NCBI GenBank assembly: GCA_029449235.1 | Contig: JANATG010000003.1 | Span: 1,426,001-1,490,000 of the forward strand | DNA: 64,000 nt | Source: Linnemannia schmuckeri | Lineage: Eukaryota > Mortierellomycota > Mortierellomycetes > Mortierellales > Mortierellaceae | Direction of reading: 5' to 3' | Part shown: piece by piece, positions 33,116 through 45,128 of the stretch | Numbering within the stretch: position 1 is the first letter of the stretch | Layout of the letters: each line of letters begins with the position of its first letter | Position numbers and translations under genes: made by a program | The notes under the pieces: generated by a model | Told to the model about the DNA's origin: nothing | What the model saw: the letters and a program-made list of their open reading frames with translations, nothing else | Database searches by the model: none

Positions 33116-35146
33116 ATGTCATTAGCCGACGACTTTCTTGCTGATATTGACTACGAAGACGTCGAGTCCATTACCTCTTCAGCACAGGATTCAGGAGCAC
33201 AACAACAGGACCTGTACACCAGCTTTGGCGGTGCCTCGTCTTCGAACCACAATGTAGGAGGAGGAGATCTGATGGACGAGGACGAAGACGACGAGGATGG
33301 AGACTTGGACATGGAAGCGGATATGAACGAGGCTGATAGTGCGTTAGAGGCCATGATGCGGGAAGTCCAGTCTGCCAAGAATGCAAGGGATATTGCGCGA
33401 CTTATGGATTCTGCTGAGATGAAGGGCATCCTCAAGGTAAACCATCATAGATACAAGGAGAACTCTCTTATGCCCAGAGATGCGTTAAACTGCGCGTTTG
33501 TTTGTTTTTGAATTGTTCTTTAGTATACGTCATTAACATTGGCAACCGCTTCACCATTTCGTCTTCGTTTTGTAGGATATTGCGCATTTCCAATCACAGT
33601 CGGCGTCAAAGGGATCGAACGTCTCGGGAATGGTAGAAGATGACCCCGAGTACCAGCTGATCGTTAAGGCTAACACCATCACCGTCGCCATCGATAACGA
33701 AATCCTCGTCGTCCACAAGGTAAAATACTCACGACGATGCGCGCTTATTTCAATTTTAGATCCTGTTAATATTGCAAACATTAAAATCAAAAGTGCTGAC
33801 ACCACTATCTGTTCATCGTCCCTTCCTCTATAACTTACTAACACAGCTATCTACTTTACCTTTTGTCTGCTAAATTTGTCGTTCAACGAAATAGTTTATC
33901 AGGGACCATTATGAGCCAAAGTTCCCCGAACTGGAGACTTTGGTGGCGAACCCGATGGATTATGCAAGGACGGTGAAGCGGATTGCGAACCAGGAGGATA
34001 TTACAAAGGTCGATCTGCACGATATCTTGCCGTCGGCGACTGTCATGGTTGTCGTCGTCACAGGAACGACGACCGAGGGTAGGGAACTGACAGAGTTCGA
34101 GTGGAAGGCGTGTGATGAGGCCTGCGATCTTGCCTTTGAACTCGAGAAAGTTAAAGCTACTGTAAGTCTTTGGTTAATATACGTGAGAATTATTTGGATA
34201 ATGTTTACTTCATTATTAAGATCGGTTTCCATGATGACACTAACCCAAGACCCTTTTTTTTTCTCTTATTGTTTGACATTAGATCATCGAGTATGTGGAG
34301 TCGAGGTTGACGTTTATTGCACCTAATTTGTCGGCGATCATTGGGACGACAACGGCAGCAAAGTTGATGGGACAGGCCGGAGGTCTGACAGCATTGAGCA
34401 AGATGCCCGCCTGCAATGTTCAAGTCCTAGGCAAAGACAAGGCCCTCAACTCTGCACTCTCCTCCGCATCCCAGGTCAAGAACGTCGGTTACATTTACTA
34501 TTCGCCCTTTGTTCTCTCGCTCCCCTCGGATATCCGCAAGAAGGCTCAAAAGATGATTGCAGCCAAGATTGCCCTTGCTGCTCGAATTGACAGAGTTCAT
34601 TCATTCCCGGATGGGTCATGGGGTCGCAAGATTCGGGAGGAGATTGAGAAGAAGGTGGAAAAGTTTTTGGAGCCCCCACCTCAGAAAAACATTAAGGCTT
34701 TACCAGCACCGCTGGAGGCGCCCAAGAAGCGTCGTGGAGGTCGTCGGGCGAGGAAGGAGAAAGAGCTCTATGCGGTCTCGGAGATGCAGAAACTCAAGAA
34801 CCGGATGGAGTTTGGAGTTGAAGAACAGGAGGTTATGGGATATGGAGAGTCTCAAGGTCTGGGAATGCTGGGACAGAACTCTTCGGGTCCTGGCGCAGGA
34901 AGGATCAGGGCTGCACAACAAAATAACCGGAATCGCGGCAAGATCTCGAACAGGAATGCGGCTCGTCTGGCCCAGTATGGATCGAGTAGTGGACTGGCGA
35001 CTGCTGGAACTGCATCATCGATTGCTTTCACGCCTGTGCAAGGTATTGAGTTAATTGATCCCACCGCTGCGGCTGCCAAGGTTAAGGCTGCCAATGAAAA
35101 GTACTTTGGTAGCGGAGGATTCTTCAAGGCTCCCGAGAAGAAATAA
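33116..35146 (+). CDS. PRP31: Pre-mRNA processing factor PRP31 (U4/U6 snRNP), ~531 aa
   Basis: Four exons, 33116-33436, 33576-33719, 33895-34161 and 34283-35146, join with all introns in phase 0 to 531 codons plus stop. An acidic N-terminus precedes the NOSIC helix region (YQLIVKANTITVAIDNEILV, FIRDHYEPKFPELETLV). The Nop domain follows: YVESRLTFIAPNLSAIIGTT, AAKLMGQAGGLTALSKMPAC, then the PRP31 C-terminal domain with RRGGRRARKEKELYAVSEMQ and NRMEFG. Length is near human PRPF31 (499 aa). It bridges U4 snRNA, the 15.5K protein and U6/U5 in the tri-snRNP and is needed for splicing. The stop codon overlaps an AATAAA (35142-35147). Confidence 0.96.
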
Positions 35147-36264
35147 ATGATGACTCTCTCGGTGTTTTTTCCTCTCATGTTCTCAATCTCATGTTTTATG
35201 TTTGTTTATTGCTATTTTTTTTTTTTTTTTTTTTTTGATGGTTGGTTCCTGAATTTTGTTCAAAGCAAAAAAGAGCTATCGTCTAGTACAATGCGAAAAT
35301 CCATGTCAAGAAGTCCAGAACGTGCTTTAAGGAATACTGACATAACGCAGACGGCGATTCTCCTTGTGTGCGAACAGACTATGAGGTTGAACAACAAGGA
35401 AAAAAGATTTTGATTAGAGGGCCGCACATGTTGATTGATTCAGAAAAAGAAAAAAAAAAAAAAGATTGGGGAAATCCATCTCTCGGTCGCACAAAGAAAA
35501 GGAAAAAAAAAAAAGAAAAAAAAAAGGGTTGAAAAGCGGCGATGATGGTTGGACTCGTGAACCACACGATCTCTGTGAGCTTTGGGGGCATAAAAAAACT
35601 TTCGCCAACAAAGCGCGTGATCCTTCTTTGAATGAAATCCAACAATCATCAACAATCAACCAAATAGAGGGCATTTTCCCAGGGAGAACAAGTGTCGAAA
35701 ACAACAATCGCTGGTGGTATTTCTTTACTTTTTTTTTTTTCTCTCCTGGATAGTTGCCTTGCTTTATTTCTGCAAGTTTCAGGAACAAGCGCCTTGTTTG
35801 CTTTAAAGAAACATAGGCGATGAACGACACCGCCCTTAAGACACATACCAGCCCAAGCCCTTGCTCCCCACCCCACCCGAGCAAAAAAACAAAAAAAAAG
35901 AGTACGAAGTTTAACGTTCGGAGTTGATAAATTCCTTTTCTGCCGAAAGTGAGAGAAGAAAAGAAGATGGAGGGAACGAAGGGAATAGGATGTCGTGAAA
36001 GGTGAAAGCGACAGAAAGAGCAAGCGGGATAAAAAGACGAGTGGGAAGTGAAGGAGAGAGAGAGAAGACGTTCAAGTAACGTCCTATTGCTGTCGCTGTC
36101 GTCGTCGTTGTGGACTGCAGCCATTTCTCTGATGTTCCTAGTTTTTTGCTTATCAAATAAAATATCGCCCGCCCGCATTCAGAAAGGAACCGACTAGATT
36201 GCCAATACGAAACAACTCTGCAGCACCTAAAAAAACAGCGACTCTCGTCAAAAAAAAATGCTTA
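35147..36264. other. Convergent 3' spacer, poly-T/poly-A rich
   Basis: Lies between PRP31 (+) and the small membrane protein (-). It has a T24-type run at about 35214, A-rich runs at 35450-35530, and T runs near 35730. One minus-strand frame (about 35911-36156) could be reached by an unlikely splice from the neighbour, but it shows no domain. No gene is called. Confidence 0.55.
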
Positions 36265-36474
36265 CTAGTAGAGGACGATTCCAACGATCGGGCAGAGGAA
36301 GATGAGGAGACACCAGAGGAGTTTGTTCATGACAGAGCGTTCAGAGTTGAGGAGCTGGACGATGGCGATGAGGTCGAGAATGAGGATGATGAGTGAGAGG
36401 AGCGAGCCTGAGTAGACGGCGTTGGGGTGCGTGGCAGCAACTGCTGCTGCTGTGGAGAGGACTACGGGGGCCAT
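36265..36474 (-). CDS. Small two-helix membrane protein, PLDc_N-like, 69 aa
   Basis: 69 codons from the ATG at 36474. Two hydrophobic segments (LLSLIILILDLIAIVQLL and LLWCLLIFLCPIVGIVLY) flank a short polar turn NSERSVMNK. The pattern of helix, D, VQLLNS, K-L-LW, then CPIVGxxLY matches the small PLDc_N domain found in membrane proteins of unknown role and at the N-terminus of cardiolipin synthase-like enzymes. The frame ends TAC TAG, and the TAG overlaps a GTAAGC donor-like site. Splicing to an AG at about 36202 would extend it, so the C-terminus is uncertain. Family members usually continue a few residues past this point. Confidence 0.6.
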   Translation of the reverse strand: MAPVVLSTAAAVAATHPNAVYSGSLLSLIILILDLIAIVQLLNSERSVMNKLLWCLLIFLCPIVGIVLY

Positions 36475-36860
36475 TTTTTAGGGAGAGTAGAGGAGGGAGT
36501 ATGTACAGGCGGGAAGGTGGGAGGAAGAATGTGGGGAAGGTGAAGAGAAAAAGAAAAACAAAAAAAAAAAAAGCACAAAAAAAGGAACAAAGAAAAAGAA
36601 AAGGAATTGAGAGCCAAGGAAGAGTACTGATCGTGTGGGTGTGACATGGATTCGATTTTGATTTTTTGTTCCTGTCCCTCATCTGGATGTGGAGAAGCAC
36701 TTGCCTTCATCACACATTGTGTTGCTGACTGCACGTACAGACACCGTGCACTCACGCTACCAAGCCATTCGATTTCTTTTATGCATGCACTGGATGTCAA
36801 GGGTAAATAACAAAAAATTGCGCTTATTATTAATGTTATTCTTTTGGCTTGCAAGACTTT
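36475..36860. other. Spacer between two minus-strand genes
   Basis: AT-rich 386 bp holding the promoter of the small membrane protein and the 3' flank of PPP4R2. No gene is seen. Confidence 0.55.
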
Positions 36861-38605
36861 CTAAACCTGGTCAACCTCCATGCTGCCCTCAATAGCCGCC
36901 TCAGAGGTACTCTCACTCTCAACACCCTCCATGGTCGATGTTGCTCCTGTTGCTCCTCCCGCAGCCTGGTCATCATCCACGTCCATCTCAGTGACATCTC
37001 CTGTTGCTGTTGTCGTTGCTTCTGTTGCATTGCCTGCTGCGTTCAAAGCCGGCAGGTCTTCCTCCTCCTCCTTTTCCTCCTTCTTTTCCTCCTCCTCCTC
37101 CTCCTCCAGTTCCTCCTCTACGCCTTCATTCCCAAGCTTTTCCTTTCCAGTACCAAACTGCTCCTCAAATGCGTCCACCTCTGCCAATACAGCATCATAA
37201 GCCTCCTTGTCGTTGATGTTGCTATTGTCGTAGGCAGACACTCCTGCTCCAAACTCATTGTCCTCATCCTCGTCGTCTGATCCGTCTGAGGAAGGTCTCT
37301 TGGTGGAGATGAGTGAAAAGTCTAGATTCTTGGACTGAGAATAGTCTCCATTGACCGTCCTGTCGCCAACATGCTGAAGAGCTTCATCGTCCTTCTCGTC
37401 AAGTGCGCTCGGTCCGTTGTATGCAGGGTTTGAGAACTCATTGATCGACGATGTAATCATCAACACCTTAAAAGTAGACACAGTATTTCAAGGTTAGTCA
37501 GGTACAAGGAATCCAGGGTAAAAAATATATAGCATCGAATTATCACATGCGCATTGAGTAAGATACAAAGAACAACCAAAGAGAACAAACCTTTTCGACG
37601 GCGCGGAGGTATTTAATGAGGTTGGTATGGTGCTCGGTGGGGCTGGAAATAAGCTCACAGACACGCTGGATAGTGAAGGGCGCGCTCAAGAAGGCATCCA
37701 ACAGTCTCCTGATGCGGTCGTGGTATCCCTGAGGTGTCTCGAGTAAGAGCGTGTTGATCGAGATGGGGACAACATTGGCAGTATCTTCACTAGAAAGCTG
37801 TCCTTGTTCCTGCTGCTCCAGCAGCTTTTCCTTGTCCTTGTTCTCATCCTCGCCTTGCTTCTCAACAGACGCTGGACCATTAGACTCTTCCTGATCGTCC
37901 TTGTGCTTAATTTCGGCTGCTCCAGGGGTATCGTCCTTGGAAGCAACAGTCCCTGTTGATGTTGTCTGTTCTCCCTCAGTTTGACTAGTGCTCTCCTCTG
38001 TCTTCTTATCAACAGAATCCGCAGTAGAGGTAGCTTCCTGTTTTTGTTTCTCCTGGTTATGTTCTGGAACATGTGGCTGGTCATCCTCGCTGGTCTTTGT
38101 GGTGGCGTCAGCCGATACTGTCCCCCCTGTCGCACCCTGTTCCTGACCAGTTGTAGTAACATCGACTATTGGTGATGCTTCCTCTGCGGTTGTTACTGTG
38201 TTGGGGATGGCGGTCAAGGTGGTGGTGAGAGGATTGGTGACTCTTGAGGCGGTGTAGGTGAGCTGGTTCGACTTGAGAACCTGTTCCAATTCGTCCTTGA
38301 GTGCCTTGCGCAGGACTTCCCATGAAACACTACGAGCAACAAGGAAAGAAAAGTATTCAAAAGGAGAGGGAGAGCAAAAGCACCAGGTTAAGGAATAGAA
38401 TCAGTTATTCATGGCTTGTCAGGTACGGACAAGAGGCCAAGTTCGACATTAATGTTCGCTGTTATGAGAACATGAGACGGTACGTGAGTTGGTTGGTGAG
38501 TGCGATCTGACGGATGACCTCCATTCTGTCAGTGATCGATGGTGGTTGTTCCTCTTGTGATGGTGGTAAGAGTGATAAGGGTCCGGGTGAGCGATGTTCT
38601 GCCAT
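36861..38605 (-). CDS. PPP4R2: Protein phosphatase 4 regulatory subunit 2, ~488 aa
   Basis: Three exons, 38605-38484, 38329-37591 and 37466-36861, join in frame to 488 codons plus stop. An in-frame ATG at 38665 would add 20 residues; I prefer 38605 because the extension is low complexity. The PPP4R2 core is clear: SWEVLRKALKDELEQVL near the start, then after a long Thr/Ser/Glu-rich insertion DRIRRLLDAF, APFTIQRVCELISSP and LIKYLRAVEKVLMITSSI. The C-terminal half is disordered and acidic, with a poly-Glu run, as in other R2 subunits. R2 bridges the PP4 catalytic subunit to targeting subunits and acts in DNA-damage response and in chromosome and centrosome functions. The ~180-aa insertion splitting the core is larger than in animal R2. 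Confidence 0.93.
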
Positions 38606-38952
38606 AGTCGCTGTTGTGGATGATTGTTTGGATGGATGTTTTGCTTGGAAAGAAGGCTGGATCAAGAGAAGCAGAATTGCTATGTGGTAGGTAGACAGGG
38701 GTAAAGGAAGGAGTTTGACAACAGGTGTGGGCGGGTGGCCACTTCAGGAGTTCAAATTCGGCGGCAAAATAGAATTTATTCGTCACGGGCAATTTGCCTT
38801 GAAGAGATTTTTCTTCTTCAACCTCAGCGTACTTGCTCGCTTATGTCTCCACCCCTCCTTTTGCTTCTTCACTAGCTTAGTGTAGCATTGGCGCTAGTCA
38901 AGTATTGGATTTAAAGTACAAGTAGGACAACAGTTTGCACTGTTTGCGTTGC

Positions 38953-38992
<40 letters not shown>

Positions 38993-39801
38993 GCTTTTCT
39001 TTTTGTTGAGCCGTTGGACTCCACATCTTCTACGTAATAAAGGAAAAGGGGCATCGTCTTAATTTGTCTCAAAAGAGGACAAACAGAGACCAAAAAACGA
39101 TGTCAATGCTACGATGATGGGAAATGATGATGGGTATGACGATGGTAGCAGTCCAAGGGAACAATACAGCGAGTGAGGTTGTTGGCAACAAGAAAGAAAG
39201 AAACGGCGAGAACCATGATCATCAGGTCCCCCTTTGGTCACTACATGAAGTCACAATGAGTGAGAGGGTGAGTAGAGAAGGGTACCAATGGTTGTCTCCC
39301 CCGCGTTTTTTTTATGTCAATAATTGAGGCACCGCTCCTTGTTCTCTGAATGACTGAATAGTTGTTGGCCTGGATCTGGCCTGTCTCTCTCTCTCTGCCT
39401 CGATTTTCATTATTACGTGGGGAAACGACTTCTTTGGAAGCAACGCCTTCTGTATTTTTTGATTTCTTTGTTTCCTTCCTTCCTTCCTTCCTTCTTTCTT
39501 TCTTCTTTACACTTGTCATCGCTCTTCATCATCATCAATCCCTACTCATCCATTTCATTCTCATTCTCCCTTCACACACTCGTTTGTCTCCTTCATTCAC
39601 GTACACAGCCTTCCTTTTTTCTTTCCTTCTTTTTTTCATCTTCTGTGCGCCAACTCCCCACTCTTCCCTCTTTTGTACCGCGCCAACACCAGCAGCCAAA
39701 CAACAGACACCCTCACCTGCATATCAAATTAGTTTGCTATTTTTTATCCCACGGATCTTCCCCACGAACAGACGAACGGACCTTTTTAGATACATTTCTC
39801 A

Positions 39802-39832
<31 letters not shown>

Positions 39833-40030
39833 GTACTCTTTCTTTCTTTTCCTCTTTGCTTTTGACTTTGCTCACTTCTCCTCTTCTACATACTCTCCTT
39901 CTACCTTTCTTCTTTTGCCTTCTTCATTACACATTCTCTCTCTCATACACATATTTGTTCTCTCTCACTCCTTCTTCCACTGCTCCCCCTCCTTCTTGAC
40001 ACATATTTAACACATTACACATCATACACC
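38606..40030. other. Divergent promoter region PPP4R2 / PFK-2
   Basis: No gene is seen. It contains a (GTT)n microsatellite (about 38953-38992), a (CTTC)n tract near 39471-39503 and a long pyrimidine-rich leader (39460-40020) with a T22 run, ending at the PFK-2 ATG. Confidence 0.6.
38953..38992. repeat. (GTT)n trinucleotide microsatellite
   Basis: About 13 uninterrupted TTG/GTT units in non-coding DNA of the PPP4R2 / PFK-2 intergenic region. Confidence 0.9.
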
Positions 40031-43000
40031 ATGTCCACAGCTATGAGCATTAACCCAGGTATTTATCTCTCCTGAACCTCGGTACTCGCTCCTCCTGGTC
40101 ACAACTGATCACTATTATTCATTCTCTCTCCCCACCAGCCATTGAAACTACAGGGCCCAGTCTGACACTAACCTAAACGTGCCTCGCTTCTTCCTCCCCG
40201 TTTCTTTTCTTCCTTTTTTCACCATCCGACTGACCGACAGGTTCTCGAGTTGCCTGTGTGGTAAGTAGACAGACCCACCTGCTTGCAATTGAAAGCAACA
40301 TTCATCCGTACAAGTCTGCCGAGGAAATAAGCGAATCGCTTTAACTAACTTCCTTTTCCTTCTCGGACTTTTTTCTCTTTCATTTTTCTTTGTGAACAGT
40401 TGGTTGGGTTGCCAGGAACCTCTAAAACACTGGTTGCACAAAAAGGTAAATAAGCGTCCGTCCTCACCAACAACATTGTTCAAAAAAGAAAACCAATCGC
40501 TCATCCCTATCCAGATGCGGACTGCAAAAGAACAGTGGATTGACAGGATACAGGAAAGAATACGGCTCGGGAGCATAAAAGGTGTCGGATGACCTTGATG
40601 GGATGAGGCTGAAAGAAGGTTGACCAGCAGCTTACCATCCAATCCATTCTTGCTGCAGATGACGACTTTATTTGGGCAATAACCCCACACACAAACAACA
40701 TGGAACACCTACACATGCACACGCTTCTCTCTGCTCCCTTTTGTCCCTCCAAGACAATTGACGACAGTTCACATCAAGGGCGCACACACTATTCGGCACA
40801 TTCACACCCGACAGAAGAAAGAATGTTTTATATTTTTTCAAGGGTCTTTGACCCTTCTCGTCACCTGGAGTAGAGGGTCGAAAAAGAAAAAAAAAGAAAA
40901 TTACAAGTGACAAAAAGGGGATGGAAAGGAGAGACGGGAGGGGTAGAAGGAAGAGGAGGTGCAAGCGTGCGTCTTTGTTCTCGTTCATTCGCACATGTCT
41001 GTCGCCATTTTACTCCGGAATACTCTCTTTGTTTTGTCTGGCTAATTCTAAAAGCTATTTGCGTTCTCTATTGTTTAAAGTGGGGAGGGGTTAAGGAACT
41101 TGTTTTTTTGTTTGGTCCGGACCAACTTTTTTTTTTTTTTTTTTTTAATTTTTGTGCCTCGGTGCCTGATCGGGCCAATGTGGTGGGCGGGTGTGACAAA
41201 AGGTCGGATTGAATGGACTGAAAAGATGGGTTGACGTGGTTATTCAATCTGGTTTAGAATATGGTTAGAAAAGCCTCTGATCTGAAAATGGGCAGATGAG
41301 TAGTGCGGGGATGACTTTATGACTCGACCATACGATGGCCCTCTACCTTCTCCCACTTCAAATTTTTTTCTGTTTGCTTGGTTGTCAATTGGGCAACAGA
41401 ACTCCTTCGTTTGCCCCGCGTGGTGTGCACATGGTGCCCAGTATGAGCAGTACTACAACACAGATACAACAGGCGCACCCTGAGCAAAAAAAGAACAAGG
41501 CATTACAAGAAAACTCTCTTTTCTTTACTTAAACAGAGCACATACCCTTTTTGAGATTCCCATTTTTTCTTTTATTACGCCTGCTGCACTTCATCATTCG
41601 CCACCTCCCTTGGTGTCAGAATGAGAAAGGAAAGAAAGAAAACAAGAAAGGGAGCAGCAAGTAATTCTCCTTGCATCTTTTTGAGTTTGGGCCATCCCAG
41701 TCTGAAGGCGAAAGGGGACGAAAATGGTGCGGAGGAAGAGTAGTGGCACCACTTTTGGCTTGTTTCGGCTGTTCCGAGACCACCCCTCTTAGACCCCTGT
41801 TCCTTCCGTCCTACCCTTCCCTTTCACTCTGGAGACATCTACCCATCACCAAACACCAATGGTTGCAGGCCTCTTTGGCTGTTGCTGCTGCACATAATAC
41901 TTTGTTCCGTTGAAAGTGCCACACACTCACACCTGCCTTGCATCTTGTTTTTTCTTTTGCCCTTTGTTCCTGGTATAGTCTGCCGATACCTGCAATGGCT
42001 CGGAATCGAAGCCAAGGTCTTCAACGTCGGCAACTACCGCCGTAAACTCTTTGGGACACACCAGCCCCATTCATTTTTTGACCCCACCAATCCAGAGGGT
42101 GAACGATCCAGGAACGAGGCCACCAACGCGGCCCTCAAAGATATGATTCATTGGTTCCGTAAGAATGAGGGAACTGTCGCCCTTTTTGACGCTACAAACT
42201 CTATCAAGGCCAAGCGGGAGCTGCTTCTCCAGGAGTGCGAACGCAATGATGTCCAGGTCATGTTTATCGAATCGGTCTGCGAGGACGAGGCCATCTTGCT
42301 GGCCAACGCGATCGAGACCCAGATGCATTCGCCTGACTATGAACAGATGGAGCCTGAATTGGCACTGCAGGATTTCAAGGCGAGGACTAGACTTTTCAAG
42401 GAAAAGTACGAGACCATTACGGACCGGGACCAGGCTTATATCAAGTTGATTGATGCGGGAAGTCAAGTCATTGTCAACAGGATTAAGGGATATGTTCAGT
42501 CGCGGGTAGTCTACTACTTGATGAACCTGCGGATTGCGCCCCGCAACATTTACTTTAGTCGAGTAAGTGCCAATATTTGTTGTTCCTGTTGTGATATTGC
42601 TTGCTTGGCTATTGGTCTCTATTTATGGTGCATCTCGTTTTCTGTCCAAGGAGAGACAGAGAGAGAAAAGAAAGAACATTAATAACAGGTATGCATGGTT
42701 TCATCTCGTTTGGTCTTTTTTTTTCTTCGTTTCTTTGTTCATTGTAGCACGGCGAGTCGTTGTTCAACGTGATGGGTCTACTCGGAGGCGATTCTGAATT
42801 ATCGGCTCGCGGCAAGCAGTATGCGCGGGCATTACCCGAGCTCCTTTCCACACATATTCCCAATGCCGATCAGTTGACAGTGAGTATACTCCTTTCCTCT
42901 CCCCCTCTCCCCCTCTCCCTCTCCTTTTTTTTTTTATTGTTTGTTTTATTTTTCTGTCAAACCATGTTGAACAATTTTGAGGCCCTTTTTTTTTTTTTTT

Positions 43001-43419
43001 CCTTCTCACACGGACACAGAGGAACAACTACAAACACAGACCGTGAACTGTGCCTGTCATCATTATGACTCTCGCCCTTTTTTTTTTTTTTTTTTTTCTT
43101 TTCCTGTTTCTCCACTTTTTTTTTATATATTTCATTTTCATCCATCGCCTCATCTCCTTCTGCAATTGAAACTACGACAGAGGGTGCCTCGCCATCGATC
43201 CTCCCCAGGGCGCGAATGAAAAAAGGGCGCTTTTTTTTTGTTGACTTGGTTGATGGTGTCGTGCGTCCTTCAAATTCGCCATATGTTCTGACATGCGTGA
43301 TTTTTTTTTGTTGGATGACTGATATTCTCCCACGCTTATTATTTTTAAGGTTGCTCAACTTGTCCTCACTCAACCCATTTTTTTCTGATACTAACACCAA
43401 TGCATATCTCGCCACCTCT

Positions 43420-43450
<31 letters not shown>

Positions 43451-44859
43451 CTTTTCTTATTTTATTTCTTACAAACAATTAGATTTGGACTTCAACCAAG
43501 AAACGCACCATCGCTACCGCCAAACATCTCCCCAACAAAAAGCTCGCCTGGCAAGCATTGGACGAACTCGAGGCTGGCAAGGCAGATGCGCTGACATATG
43601 AACAGGTCGAGGAGAAGTTTCCCGAAGACTTTGCCAAGCGCGACAACGACAAATACAACTACCGGTATCAGGATGGCGAGTCCTACAGGGATGTGGTTCA
43701 GCGTTTGGAACCTGTGCTCATGGATCTGGAACGACAGGACAACGTTTTGATCATTGGACACCAGGCCATCCTTCGGTGCCTCTACGCCTATTTTATGAAC
43801 CACTCCTTCGAGCGACTCCCTTACCTCAAGATTCCTCTCCATACCGTCATCCAGCTCACCCCCGGAGCTTATACCTGCGAGGAGAGGCGATTCAAGGTCG
43901 ATATCGAGGCTGTTGATACTCATCGCCCCAAGCCCAAGGCGGGTTCACCAGCGGTCACCAAGGCTGCTGCGCCAGCGGACCCAGAAGTTCAGGCACTTGC
44001 TACAGCACCCGAGCCCACTGGACGGCCTCTGACGGATGCAGAGAAGCCCAAGATTATTTTGTCCAACATGAGGACGACTACCTTCAGAGACGCGCTTCAT
44101 CCTGATGCAGCATCCGTCGAGTCTCGTGCAGTAACACCAGCACCAGCTTCAGCTTCAGCATCAGCATCAGCACCAGGACCAGCAGCACCAACACTAGTAG
44201 TAGCGCCAGCACCAGTGACACAGGCGCCAGCATCAATCGCCTTGCCTCCATTGGAGGAGAAGGCAAAGCAGGTTGCCGCAGCCTTGATACAGGCGACTGC
44301 CATCGGGTCCCTTGCCAACCCAGCGATCGCCTTCAGCCTCGACGACATCAACACCCCCATTCCAGAATCGGCACTCTCAGCTCCTCTCCAAAGCGGCAAC
44401 AACGGAGAGACGACCTTGAAGAGTGCAGGAGGCCCCGCCGGCTTGAGTGTCAGCAGCAGCGACACAGGCTCGGCATCCTGGGAATCGGCCTCCACTCCAC
44501 CCATGAGCCCTGTCCCCTCGATCCCGGAATCCATGTCGGCCGCTGCCCAAGCCGCAGCAGAGGCGGACGATGCAGCTCTCTCGGATAATCAGGATTTGGA
44601 CCAGTGCTGTTCTTCCCCGATCCCTGGAACTGGAAGCAAGAGTGTCAGTGCCTCGTCGTCGCTGGAGCAAATTGCTGTTCATGCTGTTGACAACAAGTCC
44701 AAGAAGGAAACAGTCGCTGTTCCTGCAGTTGCCGCTGCTGCTGCTGAAAAGTCCAAGAAGGAAGTCGCAGTCGACAAGCCTAAGAAGGAAGTTGATGTCC
44801 CAGCAGTTGCAGTTGCACACCAGCCTATTGCACAGGTTGCTACTGCTACCCTTGTTTGA
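40031..44859 (+). CDS. PFKFB: 6-phosphofructo-2-kinase / fructose-2,6-bisphosphatase, ~728 aa
   Basis: Six exons, 40031-40058, 40241-40260, 40400-40445, 41979-42562, 42748-42879 and 43483-44859, join exactly in frame to 728 codons plus stop. The kinase half has FNVGNYRRK, AALKDMIHWF, GTVALFDATN, FIESVCEDE, SPDY and a VVYYLMNLRIAPRNIYFSR boundary. The phosphatase half starts with the catalytic RHGE (R226-E229), then GGDSELSARGKQYA, YRYQDGESYRDVVQRLEPV, and the second His in IIGHQ (H363). The P-loop is GLPGTSKT (19-26) where the family has GLPARGKT/S, so kinase activity may be altered; the phosphatase residues look intact. The enzyme makes and degrades fructose-2,6-bisphosphate, the activator of glycolytic PFK-1. 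Residues ~420-728 are a disordered tail with KSKKE repeats. Exon 2 is a 20-nt microexon and intron 3 is 1533 nt. Confidence 0.93.
40446..41978. other. Long third intron of the PFK-2 gene
   Basis: 1533 nt, far longer than the other introns in the window. AT-rich, with T runs (for example 41128-41147), and no supported internal gene. Donor AG|GTAAAT and acceptor TATAG|TC fit the reading frame. Confidence 0.75.
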
Positions 44860-45128
44860 GCGCTTTTGTGAAACATTCTCTCTTGCTCGTTGCAAGTTTT
44901 CTTCTTTTGTTAGTTCTTCAAAACACAATACCTCCAGTTAGCATCCATATTTTTCATAAAGCATTTTTGTAATAGTAATCTCATTGACCATGCAATCTTC
45001 GAATATTGGCAAAATGCTGTATTTAATATGAATAAATGCTGGGAGAAAAGAAAAAGATGAATGGATGGACAAAAAGACGGTAAAAGGAGGGGAATGAAAA
45101 CGAAGAACCGAAAGGAACAAGAAGTAAT
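44860..45128. terminator. Overlapping convergent 3' ends of PFK-2 and PES1
   Basis: 269 bp between facing stop codons. AATAAA at 45031 serves the plus strand, and TTTAAT at 45022 (ATTAAA on the minus strand) serves PES1. If both are used, the two mRNAs overlap in their 3' UTRs. Confidence 0.5.

Noticed and set aside
38761..38768. E2F-like site (GCGGCAAA) between PPP4R2 and PFK-2
   Set aside because: Tempting because a DP gene is nearby, but this degenerate 8-mer is expected several times by chance in 64 kb.
40139..40175. Alternative second exon of PFK-2 (AIETTGPSLTLT then stop)
   Set aside because: In frame with exon 1 but ends at once in a stop. The 20-nt microexon gives the full enzyme, so this is not in the main model.
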